This document shows, in pieces, positions 19,295-28,554 of a DNA stretch of 64,000 nucleotides. A program made the position numbers and the translations under genes. The DNA comes from Streptosporangium album. Lineage in GTDB: Bacteria; Actinomycetota; Actinomycetes; Streptosporangiales; Streptosporangiaceae. Positions within the stretch are counted from its first letter, which is position 1, and every line of letters starts with the position of its first letter. Where the stretch lies: positions 310,001 to 374,000 of the forward strand of contig NZ_JACHJU010000003.1 of NCBI RefSeq assembly GCF_014203795.1, given 5' to 3'. The notes under the pieces are model-generated. The model saw only the letters and a program-made list of their open reading frames with translations. It made no database searches and was not told the origin of the DNA.

Positions 19295-20305
19295 CTACCG
19301 GGCTCGGGGGTCGAGGGCGTCCCGGAGCCCGTCGCCCAGCAGGTTGAAGGCCATCACGGTGATGAAGATCGCGAGGCCCGGGACGATCATGAAGTGCGGG
19401 GCTATCTGGTAGTAGTCGACCGCTCGGGTGAGCATGCCGCCCCAGGACGCCTGGGGCTCGTTCACACCCACGCCGAGGAACGACAGCGCGGCCTCGAAGA
19501 GGATGTTGGTGGGGATGAGCAGCGTCGAGTAGACGAGGATCGGCGCCACGAGGTTGGGGAGCATCTCACGGAAGATGATGTAGGCGTTCCCCGCGCCCAG
19601 CGACCGTGCCGCGTCCACGAACTCCCGCTCGCGCAGCGACAGGGTCTGACCGCGCACGATGCGCGCGATGTAGGGCCAGCTGAAGAAGCCGATGATGAAC
19701 ACGATCACCGCGATCCGCAGGCCGTTGCCCGAGAGGCCGAGCGCGCGGTCGGGCAGTGCGCCCACGATGGCGATCGCGAACAGCAGCAGCGGGAAGGCCA
19801 GGAAGATGTCCATCAGGCGGCTGATGACCGTGTCGATCCAGCCGCCGAAGTAGCCCGCGACGACGCCCAGCAGCGAGCCGAGCACAACCGAGACCAGTGT
19901 GGCGAGGAAGGCCACCAGCAGCGAGATCTGCGCGCCGGACAGGATCCGGGCGAAGATGTCACGGCCGTTGACCGGCTCGAGGCCGAACGGGTGCTCCAGG
20001 CTGATGCCGCCCCAGGCCCCTACCGGAGCACTGGTCATCGGATCGACGAGGTCGTTGTTGGGAAGGTTCGGCGGGTCGCCGAACAGCGCGATCAGGCCGC
20101 CGAAAGGGCGCTCGGCGAAGATCGCGACCAGCGTCAGGAAGACCACGACGAAAGCGCCGATGATCGCGATCTTGTCGCGCTTGAGGCGCATCCAGGCGAT
20201 CTGGCCGAGCGAACGGCCTTCGATGGCCTTTCCGCCCGCCCCTTGAAGCACGGCCTCCGGCTGGGCCTCCATGGCCTCCCCGGAGACATCGAGCGGTGCG
20301 GTCAT
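19295..20305 (-). CDS. dppC: Peptide ABC transporter permease (DppC/OppC type), operon 2
   Basis: A 336-residue permease with a long cytoplasmic N-terminal tail, a first helix at IAIIGAFVVVFLTLVAIF, the DppC signature HPFGLEPVNGRDIFARILSG and an EAA loop DAARSLGAGNAYIIFREMLP. It ends NLLGDGLRDALDPRAR, typical of the family. It is the first gene of operon 2, so the promoter should be in 20306-20571, where short palindromes (TTCACGTGAA at 20471-20480; CACGGTCCCGTG at 20397-20408) are visible but no convincing -35/-10 pair. Confidence 0.92.
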   Translation of the reverse strand: MTAPLDVSGEAMEAQPEAVLQGAGGKAIEGRSLGQIAWMRLKRDKIAIIGAFVVVFLTLVAIFAERPFGGLIALFGDPPNLPNNDLVDPMTSAPVGAWGGISLEHPFGLEPVNGRDIFARILSGAQISLLVAFLATLVSVVLGSLLGVVAGYFGGWIDTVISRLMDIFLAFPLLLFAIAIVGALPDRALGLSGNGLRIAVIVFIIGFFSWPYIARIVRGQTLSLREREFVDAARSLGAGNAYIIFREMLPNLVAPILVYSTLLIPTNILFEAALSFLGVGVNEPQASWGGMLTRAVDYYQIAPHFMIVPGLAIFITVMAFNLLGDGLRDALDPRAR

Positions 20306-20571
20306 ACAGTGGCCCCCTGGATCCCAGACGACGTTGTCCGATGGACGGCGTCCCCCGGGTCGGGGTCGCGCGTCCTGTGTCTACGGGTCCGTTTCACGGT
20401 CCCGTGACGCAGAATCTATGGGCTGATCTGGGCTGACTAGTCCCCTGGAGCGCTATGTGGCCCAACTGTGATTCACGTGAAATTCATTTGTTCTGATCTT
20501 GAGGCGAATGTCCGGAACCCGTGCCGCTTCTGTCTCGGATTTGTGACATTGCACTGACAGGTAACTCAGCG

Positions 20572-21111
20572 TCATCCGATCCCACGACGCTTGAGAATGT
20601 CCTCGATGTCGGAGAAATCGTCGTCCGCGGCAGGCTTCGCAGCGGGCTTCGCGGCAGGCTTCGCAGCGGGCTTCGCGGCGGGCTGCGCCGCGGGCGCCGC
20701 CTTGCGCTGCGGCAACGGCTGGGTGACGCCCCCTCCGGAGGTCACCGGCCCGCCCGGTGCCGCGGGCGTCCGCACCGCGGGGGTTTCGGGCGCCGCGGAC
20801 CGTGCCGTACGGCGGCCGCGCAGCCTGCCGGTGACCAGGAACAGCACCAGGGAGAGCCCGGTCACCGCCACTCCGGCCCACACCATGGGGTTGAACACCA
20901 CCCCGGCGAAGAACCCGGCGATCGCCGTGCCGATCCGCCACAGAGTGGGCAGCGCACCGGTCAGGTAGGCCGCCAGCGGCAGCAGCGACCAGGCCACGCC
21001 GCGTAATCCGGCCACCGCTCCTCTGCGGCGCATCGCCAGGAAACTGAGCACCAGCCCCACACCGGTCACCCCGGCGCAGAGCGGCAACCACGCGATCTGT
21101 TCGAACGACAT
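20572..21111 (-). CDS. Small membrane protein with an (AAKP)n tail, function unknown
   Basis: A 179-residue protein. Residues 1-95 contain four hydrophobic segments (for example WLPLCAGVTGVGLVLSFLAM). The cytoplasmic tail is rich in Ala, Pro and Lys, with five AAKP units, and ends in an acidic and basic motif DDDFSDIEDILKRRGIG. That terminal motif may be a docking or regulatory element. The ATG at 21111 follows GAGGGG; the open frame continues upstream but without family-like sequence. No neighbour suggests a role. Confidence 0.7.
   Translation of the reverse strand: MSFEQIAWLPLCAGVTGVGLVLSFLAMRRRGAVAGLRGVAWSLLPLAAYLTGALPTLWRIGTAIAGFFAGVVFNPMVWAGVAVTGLSLVLFLVTGRLRGRRTARSAAPETPAVRTPAAPGGPVTSGGGVTQPLPQRKAAPAAQPAAKPAAKPAAKPAAKPAADDDFSDIEDILKRRGIG
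20637..20690. repeat. Short in-frame tandem repeat encoding AAKP units
   Basis: A 12-bp unit, alternating between two spellings so that it also reads as a 24-bp repeat (GGCTTCGCAGCG / GGCTTCGCGGCA on the plus strand), is repeated about five times inside the gene at 20572-21111. It encodes Ala-Ala-Lys-Pro on the minus strand. Repeat number is likely variable between strains. Confidence 0.8.
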
Positions 21112-21222
21112 AGCGGACCGCCCCTCGTATCGGCTTACCCGATCCATCCTGGCACGCCGAACCCGGGGAGCTCCTCCTCCCTGGGGAGGGATCATCCCCT
21201 AAGGGGGCGGAGGGCCCGTCTC

Positions 21223-21241
21223 AGGGGGGCGAGGCCCCCCT
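21223..21241 (-). terminator. Hairpin downstream of the HAD phosphatase gene
   Basis: AGGGGGGC and GCCCCCCT form perfect 8-bp arms around GAG, 17 bases past the stop codon. No clear T-run follows. Probable end of the metH-HAD transcript. Confidence 0.6.
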
Positions 21242-21257
21242 CTCAGGGAGACCCCGG

Positions 21258-21908
21258 TCAGGAGTCGCGGGCCGCCAGCGCCCGCAGGACGTCGACGTCG
21301 ATCTCCCTCAGGGACTCGACGACCAGGCGGCCGGGCGCGGCGGGAATCGGCAGCACACTCGGCACCGCCACCACCCGGCAGCCCGCCGCTGTGGCCGAGG
21401 TCACCCCGTTCGGGGAGTCCTCCAGCGCGACGCAGCGCGCCGCGGCCACGCCCAGCAGGCGGGCGGCCGTGAGGTAGGGCTCCGGGTGGGGCTTGGTCCT
21501 CATCACGTCGTCGCCGGTCACCACGTGGTCGAAGTTGTCGACGCCGATCCCCTTCAGGCACGCCTGGGCGATCGGCCGCACCGAGGAGGTGACCAGGGCG
21601 GTGCGCAGGCCCGCCCGCCGTACCGACGCCAGCAGCTCGGCGGCGCCGGGCATCATCTCCACGCCGTCGGCGAGCCTGCTCGTCATGCCCTCCAGCATCC
21701 AGGCCGCCACGTCGTCGGGATGGGCGCCGGCCCCCGAGATCTTGAGCATGTGGGTGACGGCGGCCGTCATGGAGCCGCCCACCAGATATTCCTGGTCGGC
21801 GGTCCCCCAGCGGCCGCCGAGCCGTTCCATCACCTCGCACTCGACCTGGAACCAGATCTTCTCGCTGTCCACGAGAAGGCCGTCCATATCGAAGAGAACC
21901 GCGTCCAT
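21258..21908 (-). CDS. HAD-superfamily hydrolase (beta-phosphoglucomutase-like phosphatase)
   Basis: A 216-residue HAD hydrolase. Motif I is FDMDGLLVDSE (nucleophile and acid Asp), motif II is LVTSSVRP, motif III is the Lys in KPHPEPYL, and motif IV is LEDSPNGVTSA. The cap domain is inserted after motif I, as in subfamily IA phosphatases and beta-phosphoglucomutases. It dephosphorylates a small metabolite that cannot be named here. The ATG at 21908 starts the fold; a GTG at 21932 overlapping the metH stop (GTGA) is also possible, and either way the gene is coupled to metH. Confidence 0.88.
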   Translation of the reverse strand: MDAVLFDMDGLLVDSEKIWFQVECEVMERLGGRWGTADQEYLVGGSMTAAVTHMLKISGAGAHPDDVAAWMLEGMTSRLADGVEMMPGAAELLASVRRAGLRTALVTSSVRPIAQACLKGIGVDNFDHVVTGDDVMRTKPHPEPYLTAARLLGVAAARCVALEDSPNGVTSATAAGCRVVAVPSVLPIPAAPGRLVVESLREIDVDVLRALAARDS

Positions 21909-21928
21909 TCCCCGAAAACCCCTTACGG

Positions 21929-24900
21929 TCACACGTTGAAGTAGCTGGCCTCGGGATGGTGCACGACCAACGCGGAGGTGGACTGCTCGGGGTGGAGCTG
22001 GAACTCCTCCGACAGCTTCACCCCGATCCGGGAGGGGTCGATCAGCTCCATCAGCTGGACCTGATCCTCCAGGTTGGGACAGGCGGGGTAGCCGAAGGAG
22101 TAACGGCAGCCGGTGACGTTGACCTTCAGCATGTCCTCCAGCGACTCGTCACCGCCGATCCCGAGCTCGCTGCGGACCCGCGCGTGCCAGTACTCCGCGA
22201 GCGCCTCGGTCAGCTGCACCGAGAGGCCGTGCAGCTCCAGGTAGTCGCGGTAGGCGTCCTTGGCGAACAGCTCGGCGGCGGCCTCGGAGACCCGGTTGCC
22301 CATCGTGGCGACCTGGAAGGCGACCACGTCGACCTCTCCGGAGTCCTTGGAGCGGAAGAAGTCGGACAGGCACAGGTGCCGGTCGCGGCGCTGGCGGGGG
22401 AAGGTGAACCGGGTCCGCTCGTTGCCCGCGTCGTCCAGGATGATCAGCGAGTCGCCGTCGCTGACGCACGGGAAGTAGCCGTAGGAGACGGCCGCCTCCA
22501 GCAGGCCCTCGGTCTGCATCCGCTCCAGCCACATCCGCAGGCGCGGCCGGCCCTCGGTCTCGACGAGCTCCTCGTAGGAGGGTCCGCTGCCGCCGCGCGC
22601 GGCCTTGAGGCCCCACTGGCCCATGAACGTCGCCCGCTCGTCCAGGAACGCGGCGTAGTCGGCCAGCGGGATGCCCTTGACGATCCGCTCGCCGAGGAAG
22701 GGCGCCGTGGGGACGGGGTTGTCGGCGGCCACGTCGGACCGGGCGGGGAGCTCCGCCTCCGGGGTCCGCACCAGCGTCGCGCCGCTCCGGACCCGCCGCT
22801 CACGCAGCGGCGGCAGGCTCGCGCCGCTCTCGCCCCGCTTGACCGCCATGAAGGCGTCCATCAGGCGCAGGCCCTCGAACGCGTCCCGGGCGTAGCGGAC
22901 GTCGCCCTGGAACAGCTCGGCGAGGTCCTGTTCCACGTAGGCGCGGGTCAGGGCGGCCCCGCCGAGCAGGACGGGGAACTTCTGGGAGATCCCCCGGGAG
23001 TTCATCTCCTCGAGGTTCTCCCTCATGATGACCGTGGACTTCACCAGCAGCCCGGACATGCCGATGACGTCGGCGTTCTTCTCCTCGGCCGCTTCCAGGA
23101 TCGTCGACACCGGCTGCTTGATGCCGAGGTTGACGACCTCGTAGCCGTTGTTGGACAGGATGATGTCGACCAGGTTCTTGCCGATGTCGTGCACGTCGCC
23201 CTTGACGGTCGCCAGCACGATGCGGCCCTTGTTCTCTCCCTCGACCCGCTCCATGTGCGGTTCCAGGTAGGCCACGGAGGTCTTCATGACCTCGGCCGAC
23301 TGAAGCACGAACGGCAGCTGCATCTGGCCCGAGCCGAACAGCTCACCGACGGTCTTCATGCCGTCCAGGAGCACCTCGTTGACGATCTCCAGAGCCGGGC
23401 GCTGCGCCAGCGCCTCGTCGAGGTCGGCCTCCAGGCCCTTGCGCTCGCCGTCGACGATGCGGCGCTTGAGCCGCTCCCACAGCGGCAGGCCGAGCAGCTC
23501 CGCGGCCCGGTCGGCCTTGACCGAGGCGGCGTCCACGCCCTCGAAAAGCTCCATGAACCGCTGCAGCGGGTCGTACCCCTCCCTGCGGCGGTCGTAGACC
23601 ATGTCCAGGGCCACTTGGCGCTGCTCGTCGGGGATGCGCGCCATCGGCAGGATCTTGGAGGCGTGCACGATGGCCGAGTCGAGGCCGGCGTTGACGCATT
23701 CGTTGAGGAAGACGCTGTTGAGGACGATGCGCGCGGCCGGGTTGAGCCCGAAGGAGATGTTGGACAGGCCGAGCACGGTCTGCACGCCCGGGTAGCGCCG
23801 CTTGAGCTCGGCGATGGCCTCGATGGTCTCGACGCCGTCGCGGCGGGTCTCCTCCTGGCCGGTGGCGATCGGGAAGGTGAGGGTGTCGATGAGGATGTCC
23901 TCGACCTTCATCCCCCAGTTGGCCGTCAGGTCCTCGATGATGCGGGTCGCGATCCGGAGCTTCCAGTCGGCGGTGCGGGCCTGGCCCTCCTCGTCGATGG
24001 TCAGCGCCATGACGGCCGCGCCGTGGGACCGGACCAGCTTCATGATCTTGGTGAAACGCGAGTCGGGGCCGTCGCCGTCCTCGTAGTTGACCGAGTTGAT
24101 GATCGCCCTGCCGCCGATCATCTCCAGGCCGGCCTCCAGCACGGCGGGCTCCGTGGAGTCGAGCACGATCGGCAGCGTGGAGGCGGTGGCGAAGCGGAAC
24201 GCCAGCTCCTTCATGTCCTTGACGCCGTCGCGACCCACGTAGTCGACGCACAGGTCGAGCATGTGCGCGCCGTCGCGGGACTGGGCCCGGGCGATCTCGA
24301 CGCACTCCTCCCAGTTCTCGGCGAGCATCGCCTCGCGGAAGGCCTTGGAGCCGTTGGCGTTGGTCCGCTCGCCGATCGCCAGGTAGGAGGTGTCCTGACG
24401 GAACGGGACGTGCTGATACAGGGAGGCCGCACCGGCTTCGGGACGAGGGCGGCGGGGGTGGAGCTCGTTGCCGCGCACCCGCTCCACCACTTTGCGCAGG
24501 TGCTCGGGAGTGGTGCCGCAGCAGCCGCCGACCAGGGACAGGCCGAAGGAGCGGGTGAAGTTCTCGTGGGCGTCGGCGAGCTCGTCCGGGGTGAGCGGGT
24601 AGTGGGCGCCGTCGGAGGTCAGCTGCGGCAGGCCCGCATTGGGCATGCACGACAGCCGCACCCGGGCGTGGCGCGCCAGGTAGCGCAGGTGCTCGCTCAT
24701 CTCGGTGGGGCCGGTGGCGCAGTTGAGGCCGATGACGTCGACGCCGAGCGGCTCGATGGCGGTGAGCGCGGCGCCGATCTCCGAGCCGAGCAGCATCGCG
24801 CCGTTGGTCTCCACGGTCACCTGGGCGATCACCGGCACGTCGCGCCCGGAGTCGGCGATGGCCCGCCTGGCCCCGATGACGGCGGCCTTGACTTGGAGCA

Positions 24901-25393
24901 GGTCCTGGCAGGTCTCGATGATCAGAGCGTCGGCGCCCCCGGCGACGAGCCCGGCCGCGTTGTCGTAGTAGGCGTCGCGCAGCACGGCGTACGGCCTGTG
25001 CCCGAGGGTGGGGAGCTTGGTGCCGGGGCCGATCGAGCCGAGCACGTAACGGGGGTGGTCAGGGGTGGACCAGTGGTCGGCCGCCTCGCGGGCGACCCGG
25101 GCACCGGCCTCCGACAGCTCGTAGGTCCGTGCCGAGATGTCGTACTCGCCGAGGGCGGCGAGGTTGGCGCCGAAGGTGTTGGTCTCGACGCAGTCGACGC
25201 CGACCTCGAAATAGGCGTCGTGCACGGCCCGCACGATGTCGGGGCGGGTGGCGTTGAGCACCTCGTTGCAGCCTTCGTGACCTTCGAAGTCGTCCAGGGT
25301 GACGTCGTGTGCCTGCAGCATCGTCCCCATGGCCCCGTCGGCGACCATGACGCGCTCGGCCAGGACATCACGGAAAGACGGTCTGCTAGTCAT
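21929..25393 (-). CDS. metH: Cobalamin-dependent methionine synthase
   Basis: A 1154-residue protein with all four MetH modules in order: homocysteine-binding domain (VADGAMGTMLQAHDV, zinc cysteines including GGCCGTTPEH), pterin-binding domain (AIGERTNANGSKAFREAML), cobalamin domain with the His ligand in VKGDVHDIGKNLVDII, and a C-terminal activation domain (FGYPACPNLEDQVQLMELID). It transfers methyl from methyltetrahydrofolate to homocysteine. The ATG at 25393 is chosen because a TAAGCT -10 box (25401-25406) ends seven bases upstream, a leaderless arrangement; the frame remains open further but is not family-like. No B12 riboswitch elements were seen upstream. Confidence 0.97.
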   Translation of the reverse strand: MTSRPSFRDVLAERVMVADGAMGTMLQAHDVTLDDFEGHEGCNEVLNATRPDIVRAVHDAYFEVGVDCVETNTFGANLAALGEYDISARTYELSEAGARVAREAADHWSTPDHPRYVLGSIGPGTKLPTLGHRPYAVLRDAYYDNAAGLVAGGADALIIETCQDLLQVKAAVIGARRAIADSGRDVPVIAQVTVETNGAMLLGSEIGAALTAIEPLGVDVIGLNCATGPTEMSEHLRYLARHARVRLSCMPNAGLPQLTSDGAHYPLTPDELADAHENFTRSFGLSLVGGCCGTTPEHLRKVVERVRGNELHPRRPRPEAGAASLYQHVPFRQDTSYLAIGERTNANGSKAFREAMLAENWEECVEIARAQSRDGAHMLDLCVDYVGRDGVKDMKELAFRFATASTLPIVLDSTEPAVLEAGLEMIGGRAIINSVNYEDGDGPDSRFTKIMKLVRSHGAAVMALTIDEEGQARTADWKLRIATRIIEDLTANWGMKVEDILIDTLTFPIATGQEETRRDGVETIEAIAELKRRYPGVQTVLGLSNISFGLNPAARIVLNSVFLNECVNAGLDSAIVHASKILPMARIPDEQRQVALDMVYDRRREGYDPLQRFMELFEGVDAASVKADRAAELLGLPLWERLKRRIVDGERKGLEADLDEALAQRPALEIVNEVLLDGMKTVGELFGSGQMQLPFVLQSAEVMKTSVAYLEPHMERVEGENKGRIVLATVKGDVHDIGKNLVDIILSNNGYEVVNLGIKQPVSTILEAAEEKNADVIGMSGLLVKSTVIMRENLEEMNSRGISQKFPVLLGGAALTRAYVEQDLAELFQGDVRYARDAFEGLRLMDAFMAVKRGESGASLPPLRERRVRSGATLVRTPEAELPARSDVAADNPVPTAPFLGERIVKGIPLADYAAFLDERATFMGQWGLKAARGGSGPSYEELVETEGRPRLRMWLERMQTEGLLEAAVSYGYFPCVSDGDSLIILDDAGNERTRFTFPRQRRDRHLCLSDFFRSKDSGEVDVVAFQVATMGNRVSEAAAELFAKDAYRDYLELHGLSVQLTEALAEYWHARVRSELGIGGDESLEDMLKVNVTGCRYSFGYPACPNLEDQVQLMELIDPSRIGVKLSEEFQLHPEQSTSALVVHHPEASYFNV

Positions 25394-25602
25394 GAGGGGA
25401 AGCTTACTGGGAACCCTCGGAGGAGCATTGTTCTCGACCTTAACTGGACTTGTGGTCCAATTAAGCGATCGAGCGGCCGGGTCCCGCCGCAGACGGGCCG
25501 TGGTGTGCTCATCGTCCACAACGCTCCGGGAAGGTGACGTAAAGGCCCCCTCACCGCATAGGCTTAGCCGGATAGTACGGCGAGGCCAGAAGGAGGCGGC
25601 GC

Positions 25603-26457
25603 GTGATCGAACTCGAAGGTCTACCCGAGCTCGTCGACCCGGTGCTGATCGCCGCGTTCGAAGGGTGGAACGACGCGGGCGAGGCCTCGAGCGGAGTGAT
25701 CGCGCATCTCGAGGGCGAGTGGAAGGCGACCCCGCTGGTCTCCATCGACCCGGAGGAGTATTACGACTTCCAGGTCACCCGCCCCATCGTCGAGATGGGC
25801 GAGGGGCTGACCCGCTCCATCACCTGGCCGACCACCAAACTGTCGGTGGCCAGGCCGCCGGGCGTGGACCGCGACGTGGTGCTGCTGCGCGGCATCGAGC
25901 CCAACATGCGGTGGCGCGCCTTCTGCGAGGAGATCATCGTGGTCTGCCGCGAGCTGGGAGTGGAGCTGGCGGTGCTGCTCGGCGCCCTCCTCAACGACTC
26001 CCCCCACACCCGTCCGGTGCCGATCGTGGGTTCGGCGACCGACGAGGGCCTGGCCCGGGCGATCAATCTGGAGCTGAGCCGCTACGAGGGGGCCACCGGC
26101 ATCGTCGGCGTCCTCCAGCACGCGCTGGGCACCGCCGGGATCAACGCCGTCTCGCTGTGGGCGTCGGTGCCGCACTACGTCGCCCAGCCGCCCAATCCCA
26201 AGGCCACCCTGGCCCTGCTCAGCCGGATGGAGGACCTCCTCGACATCCCGATGCCGCTCGGCACCCTGGCCGAGGAGTCACGGGCCTGGGAGCACGGCGT
26301 GGACGAGCTGGCATCGCAGGACAGCGAGGTGGCCGAATACGTCAAGGAGCTGGAGGAGCGCAAGGACGCCGCCGAGCTGCCCGAGGCGAGCGGAGACGCC
26401 ATCGCCGCGGAGTTCGAGCGCTACCTGCGCCGCCGCGACCGCGACGGCGACGGCTGA
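25603..26457 (+). CDS. PAC2-family protein (proteasome assembly chaperone-like)
   Basis: A 284-residue PAC2 protein, a family common in actinobacteria and related to eukaryotic and archaeal proteasome assembly chaperones. The N-terminal signature is LIAAFEGWNDAGEASSGVI, with later conserved SVPHYVAQPPNPKATLALL. The C-terminal part is charged and probably helical (EYVKELEERKDAAELPEA). The GTG at 25603 has a strong AAGGAGG site at 25590-25596. Function in bacteria is not established; it is often near metH or mshC in actinomycetes, as here. Confidence 0.88.
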   Translation: MIELEGLPELVDPVLIAAFEGWNDAGEASSGVIAHLEGEWKATPLVSIDPEEYYDFQVTRPIVEMGEGLTRSITWPTTKLSVARPPGVDRDVVLLRGIEPNMRWRAFCEEIIVVCRELGVELAVLLGALLNDSPHTRPVPIVGSATDEGLARAINLELSRYEGATGIVGVLQHALGTAGINAVSLWASVPHYVAQPPNPKATLALLSRMEDLLDIPMPLGTLAEESRAWEHGVDELASQDSEVAEYVKELEERKDAAELPEASGDAIAAEFERYLRRRDRDGDG

Positions 26458-26618
26458 GAGACACCCGGCACCCGGTCTGCCCTTTTCGCACCGCTTCGGG
26501 ATGACGACGGGTGCCCGCCCGGTTCCACGGAGTCCCACCGGGCATGGGCGATGTCCCACAACGATTCCACAGCCAGGAAAAACACAGCTCGGTAAACATC
26601 GGTTAAACCACCGGCGCC

Positions 26619-27257
26619 ATGCCGCACATTGGCCATGTGACTGCGCATGTTAGGGCGACGACGTCGGCTCCACAGCTCGACCCGTACCAGAGAGCCCAGG
26701 AGACGCGACGACGCGTCCTCGAGCTGGCCGTGCACATGAAACGTGAGGACGGCGAGGGAGTCCTGTCGCACACGCACCGCCGGGGCGCCCCTCCCGGGCA
26801 CGCGGTCGACATGTTCTTCGCCCTGCTCCAGGATCGGCTCCCGGTCTGGCTCCGCATCCTCGACGAGCTGATGCATCTGGTCGGCAGGGGACGGGTCAGC
26901 GACAATCTGCTGCCCGTCGCGCGAGCCGGCATCGACTACTACCACGAGGTCCAGTCGGCGGCGCTGCCCGCCTTCACCTCTCCCTCGGTCACCGTCCGTT
27001 TCCGCGAGGCGATGCGCGACACCGAGCTGGGGCCGATGGCGGAGATCATCCCGCTGACCGAGTATCTGGCGGCCGAGCAGCGGGCGGGCCGGATCTCGGC
27101 CGAGGTGGACCCCCTGGCCAGCGCCCGGCTGCTGCTGGCCGGCTGCTTCCGCCACGCCTACGACGAGACGTTCGTCGGCGCCGGCTTCCTGCCGTCACGG
27201 GACGACAGCGCCAAGGAGATCATCCGAGAGCTGCGGCTGGACTCCCCGAGGGCCTGA
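26619..27257 (+). CDS. TetR-like ligand-binding domain protein without a recognisable HTH
   Basis: A 212-residue protein. From about residue 65 the helical pattern (MFFALLQDRLPVWLRILDEL through LASARLLLAGCFRHAYDE) resembles the C-terminal regulatory domain of TetR regulators. The N-terminal 60 residues have what looks like the first helix (AQETRRRVLELAVHM), but the helix-turn-helix normally next (IAxxAGVSxxxxYxHF) is absent; a short Arg/Gly-rich stretch replaces it. It may have lost DNA binding through a small in-frame deletion. A GGTAAACATCGGTTAAACC repeat at 26591-26609 upstream could be an old operator. Confidence 0.55.
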   Translation: MPHIGHVTAHVRATTSAPQLDPYQRAQETRRRVLELAVHMKREDGEGVLSHTHRRGAPPGHAVDMFFALLQDRLPVWLRILDELMHLVGRGRVSDNLLPVARAGIDYYHEVQSAALPAFTSPSVTVRFREAMRDTELGPMAEIIPLTEYLAAEQRAGRISAEVDPLASARLLLAGCFRHAYDETFVGAGFLPSRDDSAKEIIRELRLDSPRA

Positions 27258-27263
27258 TCGGAG

Positions 27264-27300
27264 CGCTCCGGTGCGGCCGGACCGTGTCCGCACCGGAGCG
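27264..27300. terminator. Bidirectional terminator between convergent genes
   Basis: CGCTCCGGTGCGG and CCGCACCGGAGCG are perfect 13-bp arms around an 11-base loop, placed in the 81 bp between the ends of the TetR-like gene and the uroporphyrinogen-III-synthase-like gene. Confidence 0.75.
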
Positions 27301-27338
27301 GCCGTGCCGTGGCCCGTGCGCCGGGCCGGAACGTCCCC

Positions 27339-28508
27339 TCACCTGATCTCGTGGCGGTCGCAGGCCAGGCGGTAGCCGCGTTTGACGACCGTCTCGACGA
27401 TGCCCGAGGGGCCCAGGGCACGGCGCAGGCGGGTGATGGCCATCTCGACGGCGTGCTCCGCCGAGTCACGGGACGGGCCACCGGGAAGCACGGTCCGCAG
27501 CTCGGAGCGGGCCACCACATGGCCTGGCTTGCCGGCCAGGCGCTTGAGCACCGCCATCGGCGCGGGCGGCAGCGGCTTGAGCTCGCCGTCCACGGCCACG
27601 GCATGGCCGCGGATCTCCAGCCTGTGACCACCCGCGACCAGTCGGGTGACGCTGTGCTCGGGCAGATGCCGGGCGAGCGTGCGGGCCAGCGCGCCGAGGC
27701 GGGCACGTTCGGGCTGTACGGCCGGCACCCCGCGCGCCAGCAGCGGCCCCGCCGTGACCGGACCCACGCAGGCCGCGACGACCGGTCCGGCGAAGGCCGC
27801 GACCAGCGCGTCCTCCAGGCCCTCGGCACGGGCCGCGCCCAGCATGGCCAGCACCGCCGGGGCGCTGGTGAAGGCCACCGCGTCCACCCCGCCGGAGATC
27901 GCCTGGCTGATCAGGCGGCGTAGCGGCGAGGTGTCGCGGTAGGGCAGCCACCGATAGACCGGCACCTCGATGACCTCGGCTCCCGCCCCGCGCAGCGCGG
28001 CCACGAACCCGGTCAGCGGTTCCCCGTGCAACTGCACGGCGATGCGGCGGCCGCGCAGGTCCTGGGCGAGGAGATACTGCTTCACCTCCTCGCACGACTC
28101 GGTGGACGGCGTCCAGTGGTCGTTCAGTCCGGCGGCCCGGACCGCGCCGCGCGCCTTGGGCCCGCGGGTCAGCAGCCGTGCGGAGGTCAGGTGCTCCGCC
28201 AGGTCGCCCGACAGCCCCCAGCCCTCGGCCGCGGCGATCCAGCCGCGGAAACCGACCCCGGTGGTGACCACCACGTCGTCGATCGGGGCCGCCAGGCTGG
28301 CCCTGGTCGCGGCCAGCAGATCGGCGTCCTCGGCCAGCGGCACCAGCCGGATCGCCGGGGCGCGCACCACTCTGGCGCCTCGCCGTTCCAGCAGCGCGCA
28401 GAACTCCTCACGCCGCCGGGTCGCGGTCACCCCGATCGTGAACCCGGCCAGCGCGTCAGGGGCGGTCTCGGGGGACTCCGCGGGACTGTCCAGCAGGGCG
28501 ATGCTCAT
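27339..28508 (-). CDS. Uroporphyrinogen-III synthase-like protein with C-terminal winged helix
   Basis: A 389-residue fusion. Residues 20-265 are a HemD (HEM4) domain (FTIGVTATRRREEFCALLER, later VDAVAFTSAPAVLAML and ACVGPVTAGPLLARGV). Residues 290-385 are an OmpR/PhoB-type winged helix (PMAVLKRLAGKPGHVVARSE, AVEMAITRLRRAL). This architecture occurs next to assimilatory nitrite reductase genes in actinobacteria, where it is thought either to help make siroheme or to regulate nitrate genes. It is immediately downstream of nirD on the same strand, with 46 bases between. Confidence 0.9.
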   Translation of the reverse strand: MSIALLDSPAESPETAPDALAGFTIGVTATRRREEFCALLERRGARVVRAPAIRLVPLAEDADLLAATRASLAAPIDDVVVTTGVGFRGWIAAAEGWGLSGDLAEHLTSARLLTRGPKARGAVRAAGLNDHWTPSTESCEEVKQYLLAQDLRGRRIAVQLHGEPLTGFVAALRGAGAEVIEVPVYRWLPYRDTSPLRRLISQAISGGVDAVAFTSAPAVLAMLGAARAEGLEDALVAAFAGPVVAACVGPVTAGPLLARGVPAVQPERARLGALARTLARHLPEHSVTRLVAGGHRLEIRGHAVAVDGELKPLPPAPMAVLKRLAGKPGHVVARSELRTVLPGGPSRDSAEHAVEMAITRLRRALGPSGIVETVVKRGYRLACDRHEIR

Positions 28509-28554
28509 CTGTCGTTCACCACTCCTCGTTCACCGTGTCGGGATCTGTGCGCGG

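Noticed and set aside
17192-20407. A 1071-codon open frame on the plus strand
   Set aside because: It is antisense to the DppB, SBP and DppC genes of operon 2. Its composition (Val/Gly/Arg/His-rich, no domains) is the usual shadow of high-GC coding DNA.
20637-20690. Possible CRISPR-like short repeats
   Set aside because: The repeats are 12 bp, directly adjacent without spacers, and encode AAKP units in a gene. No CRISPR array or cas gene is present in the window.
21956-25537. A 1193-codon open frame on the plus strand opposite metH
   Set aside because: It mirrors metH exactly, has no recognisable domain, and metH has all its motifs in the other strand.
25394-25602. Possible cobalamin riboswitch upstream of metH
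   Set aside because: No B12 box or conserved stem elements were seen, and the promoter geometry indicates a leaderless metH transcript.
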